Shown: positions 24,768 to 33,326 of the stretch, piece after piece
Numbering within the stretch: position 1 is the stretch's first letter
Layout: each line of letters starts with the position of its first letter
From: an uncultured OM182 clade bacterium
GTDB lineage: Bacteria > Pseudomonadota > Gammaproteobacteria > Pseudomonadales > Azotimanducaceae
Length of the DNA: 40,425 bases
Reading direction: 5' to 3'
Assembly: GCA_902567095.1 (NCBI GenBank)
Contig: CACFLG010000011.1
Location: 1-40,425, forward strand
The notes under the pieces: generated by a model
Database searches by the model: none
What the model saw: only the letters and a program-made list of their open reading frames with translations
Told to the model about the DNA's origin: nothing
Program-made: the position numbers and the translations under genes

Positions 24768-25901
24768 ATGTCGGGACAAGCGACTTTTTTTCCATCATTT
24801 TCATTTGTCCCTGAGTATCACCGTTCTTGGGATGATGGGAAATATTTGTTTGATTTTGTCCCATCCTTTCGCTTCGATTATGAAGATTCTGAGCGAAACT
24901 TGGTCGATATCCAGGAATTGGCTTGGATTAGGGTCCGAGAGGATTGGGAATTTAGAGCCGGTGTGAGAAAGGTGTTTTGGGGTGTGACCGAGTCTAGGCA
25001 CCTAGTTGACGTAATTAACCAGGTAGACTTTACCGAAGGATTGGACGGCGAAGAAAAATTGGGACAGCCTATGCTTAACTTGTCTTTTTCGCGAGATTGG
25101 GGGGTTTTCGATATCTTTCTTCTTCCAGGTTTTAGGGAAAGAAGTTTCCCAGGAGTTAACGCCCGGCCATCTTTCCCTTTTGTAATACACGAAGAATCTC
25201 CTGGATTTGAATCAGGTGCAGAAAATTATCGGCTTGATTTTGCTTTCAGATGGACTCATTACTTTGGAGATTTAGAGCTTGGCTTGTCTCATTTCTCTGG
25301 AACATCCAGAGAGCCTAGATTGCTTCCGAAAAATCAGGATTTTGACCAGTTTCCCGCTACTACTGAGCATTTTATGCCTTATTACGATGTGATTGACCAA
25401 ACGGGTATTGATGCACAATATTTTCTTGGGGATTGGGCTTGGAAACTAGAATATATTAGAAGGAGTGGTCAAGGCGCGCGGTTTTGGGCAAGCGTAATTG
25501 GGTTTGAAAAAACATTCGTTGGAGTTTTTAACACTCGGGCAGATCTGGGGCTCTTGATTGAGCACCTATATGATAGTAGAGAAAACCTTCTGATGAACTC
25601 TACTGAAAATGATTTGGCGCTAGGAATGAGATACTCATTGAATAATATATGGGACACGAATGCCTTGTTGGTAGCTCTCTACGATATTGACTCTAAGGAG
25701 TATGTCTTGAATCTTGAGGCAAGTACGCGGATAGGAACAAACTGGCGTCTAAGCTTGGAAGCGAGTTTGTTCCTGAATATTCCAGGTCCAACGTTAGTGG
25801 AATATAGTTGGGGAACTTCAAAAAAACAGTTGTTTGATTCTGAGCTAATTTTTTTTGATGATGAGGACTTTGTCAGATTACAATTAGTCCGATATTTCTA
25901 G
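24768..25901 (+). CDS. Outer-membrane beta-barrel protein, start unresolved
   Basis: 377 residues from the first ATG (24768). The same frame is open back to 24669 and reads VKGAYSQKKDKALWSAALIS, then DSRFFLERSM, into this ATG. That stretch looks like the true mature N-terminus of the barrel (a first strand before FFPSFSFVPEYHRSWDDG). The ATG start lacks a signal peptide and a good ribosome binding site, so an independent outer-membrane protein could not be exported. The body is a run of amphipathic strands: FRAGVRKVFWGVTESRHLVD, GEEKLGQPMLNLSFSRDWGV, DIFLLPGFRERSFPG and YRLDFAFRWTHYFGDLELGL. It ends in FVRLQLVRYF, the C-terminal aromatic expected for BAM insertion. I recall similar barrel proteins as hypotheticals in Pseudomonas and relatives. 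The parsimonious reading is a fusion with the SPOR gene by -1 frameshift. Confidence 0.8.
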   Translation: MSGQATFFPSFSFVPEYHRSWDDGKYLFDFVPSFRFDYEDSERNLVDIQELAWIRVREDWEFRAGVRKVFWGVTESRHLVDVINQVDFTEGLDGEEKLGQPMLNLSFSRDWGVFDIFLLPGFRERSFPGVNARPSFPFVIHEESPGFESGAENYRLDFAFRWTHYFGDLELGLSHFSGTSREPRLLPKNQDFDQFPATTEHFMPYYDVIDQTGIDAQYFLGDWAWKLEYIRRSGQGARFWASVIGFEKTFVGVFNTRADLGLLIEHLYDSRENLLMNSTENDLALGMRYSLNNIWDTNALLVALYDIDSKEYVLNLEASTRIGTNWRLSLEASLFLNIPGPTLVEYSWGTSKKQLFDSELIFFDDEDFVRLQLVRYF

Positions 25902-25914
25902 TGGTAGATCTCAA

Positions 25915-26967
25915 ATGAATGATACTTTGTACGATCTCGATCAGTTGTTTACTGATCCCAAGTTTATTTTGGTCTTTTCTATCATATTTCTGACTGCTCT
26001 TTTAAGTTTTGTCGTTCGGAGGGCTTTTTCACGTTTTGAGAAACAAACAAAAAAGACTGCAAACCTTTGGGACGATGCTTTCGTTGCTGCAGCTAAAAAA
26101 CCTTCCAGTTGGTTGGTCTGGATTGTCGGAATAGCATGGGCAATGCAGATTATGGTAGAGAGCACAGGTTCTGACCTAGAAAAATTAATTCACCCGTTAC
26201 GATTTATAGCTGTAGTCAGTCTCCTGGGATTTTTTTTGACAAAATTCATAACCGAGATCGAATTCGCCTCTATTGCAGGTGGTGGTGACGTTACGACTGC
26301 TAACGCCGTTGGAAAATTACTCCGTATTTCAGTAACCATCACTGTTGTTTTGTCGGTCCTTCAAACTCTAGGTTTTAGCATCTCAGGTGTTCTTGCTTTT
26401 GGTGGTGTCGGAGGTATTGCTGTGGGCTTTGCAGCTAAAGACCTTTTGGCAAATTTTTTCGGAGGGCTGATGATATATTTGGACAGACCGTTTTCTGTAG
26501 GGGATTGGGTAAGGAGCCCAGATCGTGAAATAGAGGGTACAGTAGAGAAAATCGGTTGGCGGTTAACCTCAATTAGGACCTTCGACCAAAGACCGCTTTA
26601 TATTCCTAATTCAGTGTTTGCAAATGTAGCTTTGGAGAATCCCTCTAGAATGACGAATCGGCGCATTTTTGAAAGAATTGGCGTCCGATATGAGGACGCT
26701 GAGACTCTGCCTTTGATTATAGATGAAGTGAGGGCAATGCTTTCCAAGCATGACGATATAGATTCAGAGCAGACGCTGATCGTTAATCTTGATTCGTTTG
26801 GTACGTCGGCATTAGAATTTTTTATCTATGCGCATACCAAGACAACTGATTGGGTCGGTTTTCATGATGTAAAACAAAAAGTGATGCTTGAGGTCATGGA
26901 GATAATTAGTCAAAAAGGTGCTGAGTTTGCTTATCCAACCAGTACAGTAAATTTGATTGAGACCTAA
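25915..26967 (+). CDS. MscS-family mechanosensitive ion channel
   Basis: 350 residues with about five membrane helices. The pore helix and following segment are clear: LAFGGVGGIAVGFAAKDLLA and NFFGGLMIYLDRPFSVGDWV, which is the core MscS signature. The beta domain follows (IEGTVEKIGWRLTSIRTFDQ, then LYIPNSVFANVALENPSRM), and a C-terminal alpha/beta domain (FFIYAHTKTTDWVGFHDVKQ). Such channels release solutes when the membrane is stretched by osmotic downshock. The longer N-terminal part suggests a YbdG/YnaI-like rather than the small MscS. It starts 13 bases after the barrel gene, so it belongs to the same operon, and its end overlaps the convergent csiV by 4 bases. Confidence 0.93.
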   Translation: MNDTLYDLDQLFTDPKFILVFSIIFLTALLSFVVRRAFSRFEKQTKKTANLWDDAFVAAAKKPSSWLVWIVGIAWAMQIMVESTGSDLEKLIHPLRFIAVVSLLGFFLTKFITEIEFASIAGGGDVTTANAVGKLLRISVTITVVLSVLQTLGFSISGVLAFGGVGGIAVGFAAKDLLANFFGGLMIYLDRPFSVGDWVRSPDREIEGTVEKIGWRLTSIRTFDQRPLYIPNSVFANVALENPSRMTNRRIFERIGVRYEDAETLPLIIDEVRAMLSKHDDIDSEQTLIVNLDSFGTSALEFFIYAHTKTTDWVGFHDVKQKVMLEVMEIISQKGAEFAYPTSTVNLIET

Positions 26968-27905
26968 TTTTCTTTTGTATCCTTTGAAAATCTGGTTATT
27001 TTTAAAACAAGACCAAAAAAGGGGTGGTCAAGATAATGCAATTCGGCCGCTCGCACTCTTCTCTGCTGTTTCATCACAAACGTTTTAAAAGCAGAGGAGT
27101 TTGAGGCTTCTCTAAACTGACTTCCATTGGCAGATTCTCTAAAAGGAGTGTTAGAGTAATCAGGCACCTCGTTATTGTCTGTAGCAAATTTTGTAAACCA
27201 AAGATCTGTCATTACGTGAAGGAAACGTTTCCGATAGAGGGTTATAAAACCCTCAATTTCATATTTCTCTTCTTGCTTAGCTCCTTCCTGAATCATAATC
27301 GATGTTTGGTCAGATCCAATCGGTTGTATCCAAGATTTATGAGCGAGGACTTTCATGTTTGCCGAGCGTTCTATCTTCTCTTTTATTTCTCGAAGATCTG
27401 AAAGAGAGGAGAAGTCTTGAAAGGCAAGTTGCCCATCCGAAGAAGGATTCAGTTGGAAAAGGAGTTCTTTGATTATTTTAGCTCTAAATCCATCTTCGGC
27501 TACGTCCGGAGTTTTCTCAGAGCTGTTTTCGGATTGGTTTTCGGATGATCTTTTAATCAATGCTTCTATCAGCCCTCTATTGAACCTCCGAGCACTCTCG
27601 CTCTCGAGTTCAAAGGAAATGTTCTGATTCGCGTTGGAGTATCCGTTTTCCATTGACAGCGGTTCGTTTCTGGCCTTAAAGCCATCATCTTCTTTAACTG
27701 CCTTTAAATTTTCATCAATGGCTATGACGTTCTCGGGGTAAGATTTTTTTTCTTCATTACCCATATTCTCGCTTGTATCCGGTTCTAAATATTCAAAGAT
27801 AATAGTGTCGATTTGAAACCAATCTGCTGAGACCACGTTTGTCTCGGCAAATACTGTGCTTGAAAAACCGAACGCTATGGTTAACAACCATTTGAATTGA
27901 TCCAA
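26964..27905 (-). CDS. csiV: CsiV-family peptidoglycan-binding protein
   Basis: 313 residues. A signal peptide is present (MDQFKWLLTIAFGFSSTVFA, then ETN). The first mature block (VVSADWFQIDTIIFEYLEP) and the C-terminal blocks (ITLYRKRFLHVMTDLWF, MKQQRRVRAAELHYLDHPFF, GLVLKITRF) are the conserved parts of CsiV. CsiV of Vibrio binds peptidoglycan and helps the lytic system and envelope stress response. The middle (about 45-190) is low-complexity, rich in Glu, Ser and Asn. It sits 21 bases downstream of mfd on the same strand, an arrangement also known in Pseudomonas (from memory). It is convergent with mscS. Assignment is by conserved blocks and by context. Confidence 0.82.
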   Translation of the reverse strand: MDQFKWLLTIAFGFSSTVFAETNVVSADWFQIDTIIFEYLEPDTSENMGNEEKKSYPENVIAIDENLKAVKEDDGFKARNEPLSMENGYSNANQNISFELESESARRFNRGLIEALIKRSSENQSENSSEKTPDVAEDGFRAKIIKELLFQLNPSSDGQLAFQDFSSLSDLREIKEKIERSANMKVLAHKSWIQPIGSDQTSIMIQEGAKQEEKYEIEGFITLYRKRFLHVMTDLWFTKFATDNNEVPDYSNTPFRESANGSQFREASNSSAFKTFVMKQQRRVRAAELHYLDHPFFGLVLKITRFSKDTKEN

Positions 27906-27926
27906 ATCTCTTTTCTCCCTATCTCT

Positions 27927-30900
27927 TTAATATAGCTGGGCAAACAATTTCTCTGCAGCATCGAACTTCTTGTCAACATCTGTAATATTAGCATTCAGGA
28001 CCAACTCGTTTCCTCCATTAAATTTATACTTCCCGGGATCATTTTTTAGTAACTTGAAAATAGTATCTGGACTTACGCGTGTTTGCTCTCCAAATATTAA
28101 TCTGCAGTTACTGCCCTTCAGAGTTATCTTCGTTATTCCTAAGGTTCTTGCTTGAATCTTTAATGAGGTCAATCTAAAGAGGTTTTTTACTGCAATCGGG
28201 AATAGTCCAAATCTATCTATCATTTCAACCTGCAACTCCTTCAGTTCTTCTTCGTCCCGAAGCGACGCAATCCTCTTATAAAGAACCAATCGCGCATGTG
28301 TGTCAGGCAGATAGGTCTCGGGAATCAGAGCTGCAAAGTCAATGCTTGTCTCTAAGGTTTTCTTGTCTATATCCTTTGATCTTGGCAGTCTCCCTGACTT
28401 GATATCGCTTACTGCTCTGTCCAGGAGCTCAGCGAATATAGAATAGCCAAGGTTTTGGATGTTCCCGGATTGATCATCTCCTAAAATTTCTCCAGCTCCT
28501 CGTATTTCTAGATCATGAGTTGCGAGAATGAACCCTGCTCCAAGATCCTCGGATTCTGAGATCGCTTGTAGACGTTTAATGGCGCTTGGTGTCATCGCTT
28601 CCTCTGGCGCAGTTAATAAGTACGCATAAGCCTGATGATAAGAACGTCCTACCCTGCCTCTAAGCTGATGTATTTGTGCAAGTCCGAGTTTGTCTGCTCG
28701 TTCAATTATTATTGTGTTCGCACTGGGGATATCTAAACCTGTTTCAATGATTGTTGTGCAAACTAGTAAATTTGACGTTTTACGATGAAAATTTAGCATC
28801 ACCTGTTCAAGTTGCTGCTCGCGCATTTGTCCATGTGCTATCGAGACCGATGCTTCTGGTATTTCCTTCTGAAGTTCGATCGCTGTTTTTTCGATAGTTT
28901 TTACTTGGTTGTGAAGGTAAAAAACTTGTCCTCCGCGCAATATTTCTCTCTGTATCGCTTCCTTTACAACATGATCGCTCTTTTTATTTATAAAGGTTTT
29001 TATTGAAAGCCTCCTTTCAGGAGGTGTCGCGATGATCGATAAATCTCTTAAACCTGATATCGCCATATTCAAAGTTCTCGGTATCGGAGTCGCAGTCATC
29101 GTTAAAATATCTACTCCTGCTCGCAACGAATTAATTTTTTCTTTTTGCCTGACCCCAAATCGGTGTTCTTCATCAATTATAAGGAGACCCAGATCAGAAA
29201 AATTTATGTTCTCCTGAAGAAGAGAATGCGTCCCTACAACAATGTCTATTTTTCCTGTGATCAGGCCATCGATAATCCTTTTTTGTTCTGAGCTTGTTTT
29301 AAATCGTGATATCGATGCAATGCTTACCGCAGTGTTTGCAAACCTGTCTTTTAAGGTTTCCTCGTGTTGGCGCGCTAGCAAAGTAGTGGGCACCAGGACA
29401 ACAACCTGTTTGCCCGAACTGGTCGCGATAAAAGCTGCCCTCATTGCCACTTCAGTCTTACCAAAACCAACGTCCCCGCAAATCAATCTATCCATAGGCC
29501 TATCTGATAACATGTCGGCCATCACTTGTTTGATTGCTTCTTCTTGATCAGGTGTTTCCTCGAAAGGGAAAGCTCTGGCAAATTCGTCATAATCTTGATT
29601 AGGATTTTGATGACTGAATCCTTGGGCGGCAAGCCGCTTTGAGTAAAGATCGAGAAGCTCTGCCGCCACATCATTGATTTGCTCAACAGCTCGTTTTTTT
29701 TCTTTTTTCCAGGTTTCCCCCCCTAATCGATGCAAAGGCGCCTCTAAACCTTCTATCCCTGAATATCTCGAGATAAGCTCTAACGATGAAACCGGGACAT
29801 AAAGTTTCGCATCCTCAGCATAATTTATAACTAAAAATTCGGTATCTCGATTATCGATTTTGAGAATACTAAGCCCTTCATACCTTCCTACCCCGTGATC
29901 GATGTGCACTACTGAATCTCCGGGTTTGAGCTCATTCAGATTTTTCACTATAAGATCGGCGAAATTATCTAAAGTTTTCTTTCGCTTTCGAGTTGAAAAA
30001 ACTTCCTCACCAAATAATTCTCGCTCAGTAATTACATGAAAAAAATTACTAGAAAAGCCTCTCTGAATTAATCCCACGGTTATAGCGAATTTAAAATCAC
30101 TTTTTTTAAACTCCTCCCACGTATCAATTTCAAGAGGTTTAAGATTCACCTCTTTGAATGAGGATTCGATGGAAGCTTTTCTTCCTTGGGTTTCTGCAAC
30201 GATTAACACTCTGTTTGTGGAGTTTTTCAGAAGTTGTTCTAGTAGAGAGAAAGGTTGTTTACTACCTCTTTCTGCTCTTACATTCGGCATTTGTACGTAG
30301 CGACAGGTTTGTGATTGATTTTTTTTGACTTCCTCGAGGATAGAACAGGAATTTAAATCAAGATTATTCAAGAACTCATCCGGATTTAATAGAATATCTG
30401 AGACGGGGAGAATTGGTTTGGTAAGGTCATAACGTAAACTTTCAAATCTTTGTTGTGCTTTCTCCCAGAAGCCCTTTACAGCTTCAGTAATTTCTTCTGA
30501 AAAAATCCTTGTCTCTTTAGGAAGATGGTCAAAAATAGAAGCAGGCTCTTCAAAGAAGAATTTTAAGTAATATTCGAGCCCTGCGGGCACAAGCCCCTTG
30601 GATATATCGCGGTATACCAAAGCATCCTCTGGCTTGCCTGAAAAATGAAGGTGCCACTGGTTTTTAAAATGGTTTATCGCACTTTTAGACAACGGAAATT
30701 CTCTCCCGGGAAGTATTTCAATTCTATTTTTTTTCTCAAGCGATCTTTGGGTCTCGGGGTCAAAAGTCCTAATAGAGTCGACGATATTATCGAACAAATC
30801 TATTCTAAAAGGCGTGACTGATCCCATCGGGAAGATATCTATAATTGACCCTCTGATAGCGAACTCCCCATGTTCAATAACCGTGCTAACCTCGCGATAT

Positions 30901-31343
30901 GCTTTTAAATGCATATTTTTTCTCAGAGTATCAAGGACTAACTCTTGCTCTTTTCTTATCAAAAAACTGCCACTAGAAACAAAATTTGGCGGTGGAAGCC
31001 GATGCAGTAGCGTCGTGCAAGAAGCAACAACTATCATAGGTTTGCTTTCTTGCAACTGATTTAAAACCTTAAGTCGAGCCGAAATTATGTTCTCGTGAGG
31101 AGAAAAGCTATCGTAAATTAGTGTTTCCCAGTCAGGAAAATATACAATTTCAGTGGAGGACTTTAAGAAAAATTGGAGTTCAGCTAAAACTTTTGTTGCA
31201 TTCGTTGAATCTTGCGTGATTACTAAGATCGGACCGTCCAAATTATTTATCTGATCGGAAAGTGAATGGCTCGCAGCGGAATCTGACTGATAAACCGCGT
31301 GGTTTTTTAAAGGCATGCCAGTTGGAGACTTCGGTTGTGCCAT
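27927..31343 (-). CDS. mfd: Transcription-repair coupling factor
   Basis: 1138 residues (1148 in E. coli). It removes RNA polymerase stalled at DNA damage and recruits UvrA for excision repair. The domains are in order: UvrB-like N-terminal domain (about 1-340; VYFPDWETLIYDSFSPHENI), the RNA polymerase interaction domain (LKPGDSVVHIDHGVGRYEGL, about 480-550), and the RecG-like motor. The motor has Walker A GDVGFGKTEVA near residue 620, the DEEH box at about 724 (LIIDEEHRFGVRQKEK), TMTATPIPRTLNMA, the TRG motif region (ETGLDIPSANTIIIERADKL, QLRGRVGRSYHQAYAYLL) and the C-terminal regulatory domain. The ATG at 31343 lacks a strong ribosome binding site. csiV follows in the same direction; gap diverges across 252 bases. 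Confidence 0.97.
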   Translation of the reverse strand: MAQPKSPTGMPLKNHAVYQSDSAASHSLSDQINNLDGPILVITQDSTNATKVLAELQFFLKSSTEIVYFPDWETLIYDSFSPHENIISARLKVLNQLQESKPMIVVASCTTLLHRLPPPNFVSSGSFLIRKEQELVLDTLRKNMHLKAYREVSTVIEHGEFAIRGSIIDIFPMGSVTPFRIDLFDNIVDSIRTFDPETQRSLEKKNRIEILPGREFPLSKSAINHFKNQWHLHFSGKPEDALVYRDISKGLVPAGLEYYLKFFFEEPASIFDHLPKETRIFSEEITEAVKGFWEKAQQRFESLRYDLTKPILPVSDILLNPDEFLNNLDLNSCSILEEVKKNQSQTCRYVQMPNVRAERGSKQPFSLLEQLLKNSTNRVLIVAETQGRKASIESSFKEVNLKPLEIDTWEEFKKSDFKFAITVGLIQRGFSSNFFHVITERELFGEEVFSTRKRKKTLDNFADLIVKNLNELKPGDSVVHIDHGVGRYEGLSILKIDNRDTEFLVINYAEDAKLYVPVSSLELISRYSGIEGLEAPLHRLGGETWKKEKKRAVEQINDVAAELLDLYSKRLAAQGFSHQNPNQDYDEFARAFPFEETPDQEEAIKQVMADMLSDRPMDRLICGDVGFGKTEVAMRAAFIATSSGKQVVVLVPTTLLARQHEETLKDRFANTAVSIASISRFKTSSEQKRIIDGLITGKIDIVVGTHSLLQENINFSDLGLLIIDEEHRFGVRQKEKINSLRAGVDILTMTATPIPRTLNMAISGLRDLSIIATPPERRLSIKTFINKKSDHVVKEAIQREILRGGQVFYLHNQVKTIEKTAIELQKEIPEASVSIAHGQMREQQLEQVMLNFHRKTSNLLVCTTIIETGLDIPSANTIIIERADKLGLAQIHQLRGRVGRSYHQAYAYLLTAPEEAMTPSAIKRLQAISESEDLGAGFILATHDLEIRGAGEILGDDQSGNIQNLGYSIFAELLDRAVSDIKSGRLPRSKDIDKKTLETSIDFAALIPETYLPDTHARLVLYKRIASLRDEEELKELQVEMIDRFGLFPIAVKNLFRLTSLKIQARTLGITKITLKGSNCRLIFGEQTRVSPDTIFKLLKNDPGKYKFNGGNELVLNANITDVDKKFDAAEKLFAQLY

Positions 31344-31502
31344 AAGAAAAACAGAACACTTTAGGAAATCGAAGAATTCTAAGGAACAGAGCCCCTTATG
31401 GCCAGAGACATTTTGACTAATTTTAAGTCAACCAAAAGAGATAAACGTCTTGAGCAATGCAAATCTCAAGCGCTAAATCGACCAATTCGAGGTTCGAAGC
31501 GA

Positions 31503-31531
31503 TTGCGTAATCTTGCCCATAAAGTGATAAT
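31503..31531 (+). promoter_or_regulatory. Candidate promoter of gap
   Basis: TTGCGT (31503-31508), a 17-base spacer and GATAAT (31526-31531), giving a start near 31538 and a leader of about 58 bases before the GTG of gap. The -10 is 5 of 6; the -35 is weak. It lies inside a 53-codon open frame (31398-31559) that I do not count as a gene. Confidence 0.4.
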
Positions 31532-31595
31532 CGCGATTCTGTACTCTTGCAAGCCTTAGGGTGTTGTTGAAAAAAAAGATAGTGGAGGTTTCCGA

Positions 31596-33098
31596 GTGGC
31601 TAAACCAAGATTAGAAAGTGCGTTCGCCGATTTCAAACAAAGGGAAGCGTTAGCTGAGGCGATGATTCCGATGATAGGCTCACTTTATAGGAAAAACGTA
31701 GTTATATACATTCATGGAGTTCCTCTCTACAACCAATCAGTCATAGATCTCATGAAAGCGCATCGTTTTGTAAGACAAATTGAGAATAATGAGATGTCAG
31801 AATTTGAGACCCATCCAATCCTTAAAATTTTATGTGAGCTAGAACTAGGCCCGGCTCATATTGATATTGGTAAATTGACTTCAAATTTTATGGAGAACGA
31901 TCGCGGACTAAGTCCAAAAGACTATGTTTCGAAAGAGTGCAGCCAAATATTGGGCAGGTCTGATTCTGTTAGTCACTCTCCTCGCGACGTGGTCGTCTAT
32001 GGTTTTGGCCGAATTGGCAGGCTTGTAACCCGATTACTAGTTGAGAAAGCTGGGGGCGGTCAAAATTTAGTTCAAAAAGCGGTGGTTCTTAGACCACCAA
32101 AAGACTTGGTCGAGGATCTGAACAAGAGAGCTAGCCTTTTGAGGCGCGATTCAGTTCATGGATCTTTTAATGGAACGATAAGGGTGGATGAAAAAAACCA
32201 TGCGTTAATCTGCAATGGTAATGTCATTCGATTTATCTATGCGAAGGATCCTGGAAAAATTGATTACACTCGTTATGGCATTACCGATGCTTTGGTCGTG
32301 GACTCGACAGGAGCATGGCGAGATGCTGATGGTTTAGAGCAACATCTGAACTCAGATGGTGTTTCAAAAGTTCTCCTTACTACTTCGGGTAAAGGAGATG
32401 TGAAAAACATTGTTTCGGGTGCTAACTCTGACCAACTGTTCCCTGAGGATAAGATTGTGGCGGCTGCCTCCTGCACTACCAACGCTATCGTACCTATTTT
32501 GAAATGTATGAACGACCAGTTCGGTATTGAAAGCGGACACATGGAAACGGTTCATGCGTATACAGATGACCAAAATCTTCACGATAATACCCACAGTAAG
32601 GAACGACGAGGCCGAAGCGCTCCCCTCAATATGGTATTAACTGAAACCAACGCAACCAAATCAATTGGCAAGCTTCTGCCCGAATTGGAAGGTAAACTTA
32701 CAGGCAATTCAATTCGTGTCCCGGTTCCAAATGTCTCAATGGCAATCTTAAATCTCAATTTAGAAAGGAAGACCAGCGTAATAGAGGTAAACGACTTTTT
32801 GAGGAATATGGCACTGGACAGCTCTATGAATCGACAAATTGATTTCACTATTTCAAGTGAGGTGGTTTCGACTGATTTTATAGGGAATAGGCATGCGGGG
32901 ATTATAGATTCTCATGCCACTATCGTGAATGGGTCAAAGGTAGTTTTGTATGTTTGGTACGACAACGAATTTGGTTATTCTTGCCAAGTGGTTAGGGTAG
33001 GGCAAAAAATGGCGGGCATTAAGTACCCTTTTGTTCCTGGGAAGCCCTTTACTGGCGAAATATCTGATCTTGGAACGAGATCTGCCACTAATCAATGA
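31596..33098 (+). CDS. gap: Glyceraldehyde-3-phosphate dehydrogenase with N-terminal extension
   Basis: 500 residues, starting at GTG with a strong GGAGGT six bases upstream. The NAD-binding Rossmann motif begins only at about residue 132 (VVVYGFGRIGRLVTRLLVEK), so there is a roughly 130-residue N-terminal extension compared with the usual 330-residue enzyme. The catalytic Cys is Cys293 in AASCTTNAIVP. The active-site His is in METVHAYTDDQNLHDN. C-terminal blocks GNSIRVPVPNVSMAILNL and VLYVWYDNEFGYSCQV are intact. Long GAPDHs of this type are known from Pseudomonas and other marine gammaproteobacteria, where they lie between mfd and nqr as here. They are usually assigned to gluconeogenic or NADP-linked use. 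The extension has no signal peptide; its role is unknown. Confidence 0.93.
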   Translation: MAKPRLESAFADFKQREALAEAMIPMIGSLYRKNVVIYIHGVPLYNQSVIDLMKAHRFVRQIENNEMSEFETHPILKILCELELGPAHIDIGKLTSNFMENDRGLSPKDYVSKECSQILGRSDSVSHSPRDVVVYGFGRIGRLVTRLLVEKAGGGQNLVQKAVVLRPPKDLVEDLNKRASLLRRDSVHGSFNGTIRVDEKNHALICNGNVIRFIYAKDPGKIDYTRYGITDALVVDSTGAWRDADGLEQHLNSDGVSKVLLTTSGKGDVKNIVSGANSDQLFPEDKIVAAASCTTNAIVPILKCMNDQFGIESGHMETVHAYTDDQNLHDNTHSKERRGRSAPLNMVLTETNATKSIGKLLPELEGKLTGNSIRVPVPNVSMAILNLNLERKTSVIEVNDFLRNMALDSSMNRQIDFTISSEVVSTDFIGNRHAGIIDSHATIVNGSKVVLYVWYDNEFGYSCQVVRVGQKMAGIKYPFVPGKPFTGEISDLGTRSATNQ

Positions 33099-33157
33099 CC
33101 GTCGGTTGAAAAAGGATAATGACAAAGTTTTTTTATAACCATTGATCTTTGATGAAG

Positions 33158-33186
33158 TAGAAAATTTTTGTTTGTACCTCTATAAT
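33158..33186 (+). promoter_or_regulatory. Candidate promoter of the nqr operon
   Basis: TAGAAA (33158-33163), a 17-base spacer and a perfect TATAAT (33181-33186). Transcription would start near 33193, giving a leader of about 134 bases before nqrA, unusually long and containing an inverted repeat (33218-33278). Confidence 0.55.
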
Positions 33187-33217
33187 CCTTCCCACGAAAA
33201 GGGCGATTTTTATTACT

Positions 33218-33278
33218 TGGGGAAAGCGAGTAAGCCTCTCAAACCTCATCTACGCGAGTAAGACTAGAAATTCCCCAA
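33218..33278 (+). promoter_or_regulatory. Structured leader element upstream of nqrA
   Basis: TTGGGGAA (33218-33225) pairs perfectly with TTCCCCAA (33271-33278). The enclosed 45 bases contain a direct repeat GCGAGTAAG at 33226-33234 and 33254-33262. The structure ends 48 bases before the nqrA ATG and would be within the leader transcript. No T-run follows on the sense strand, so it is not an ordinary terminator. It could be a cis-regulatory RNA; I cannot tell a class. Confidence 0.45.
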
Positions 33279-33326
33279 AAAAACATACGCTGTTCTCCAG
33301 GTGAAAAAAGGAAGTTTCAATCAGAA

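Noticed and set aside
33218-33278. TTGGGGAA/TTCCCCAA pairing as a terminator of gap
   Set aside because: It is followed by A, not T, on the sense strand, and lies after a good promoter; treated as a leader structure.
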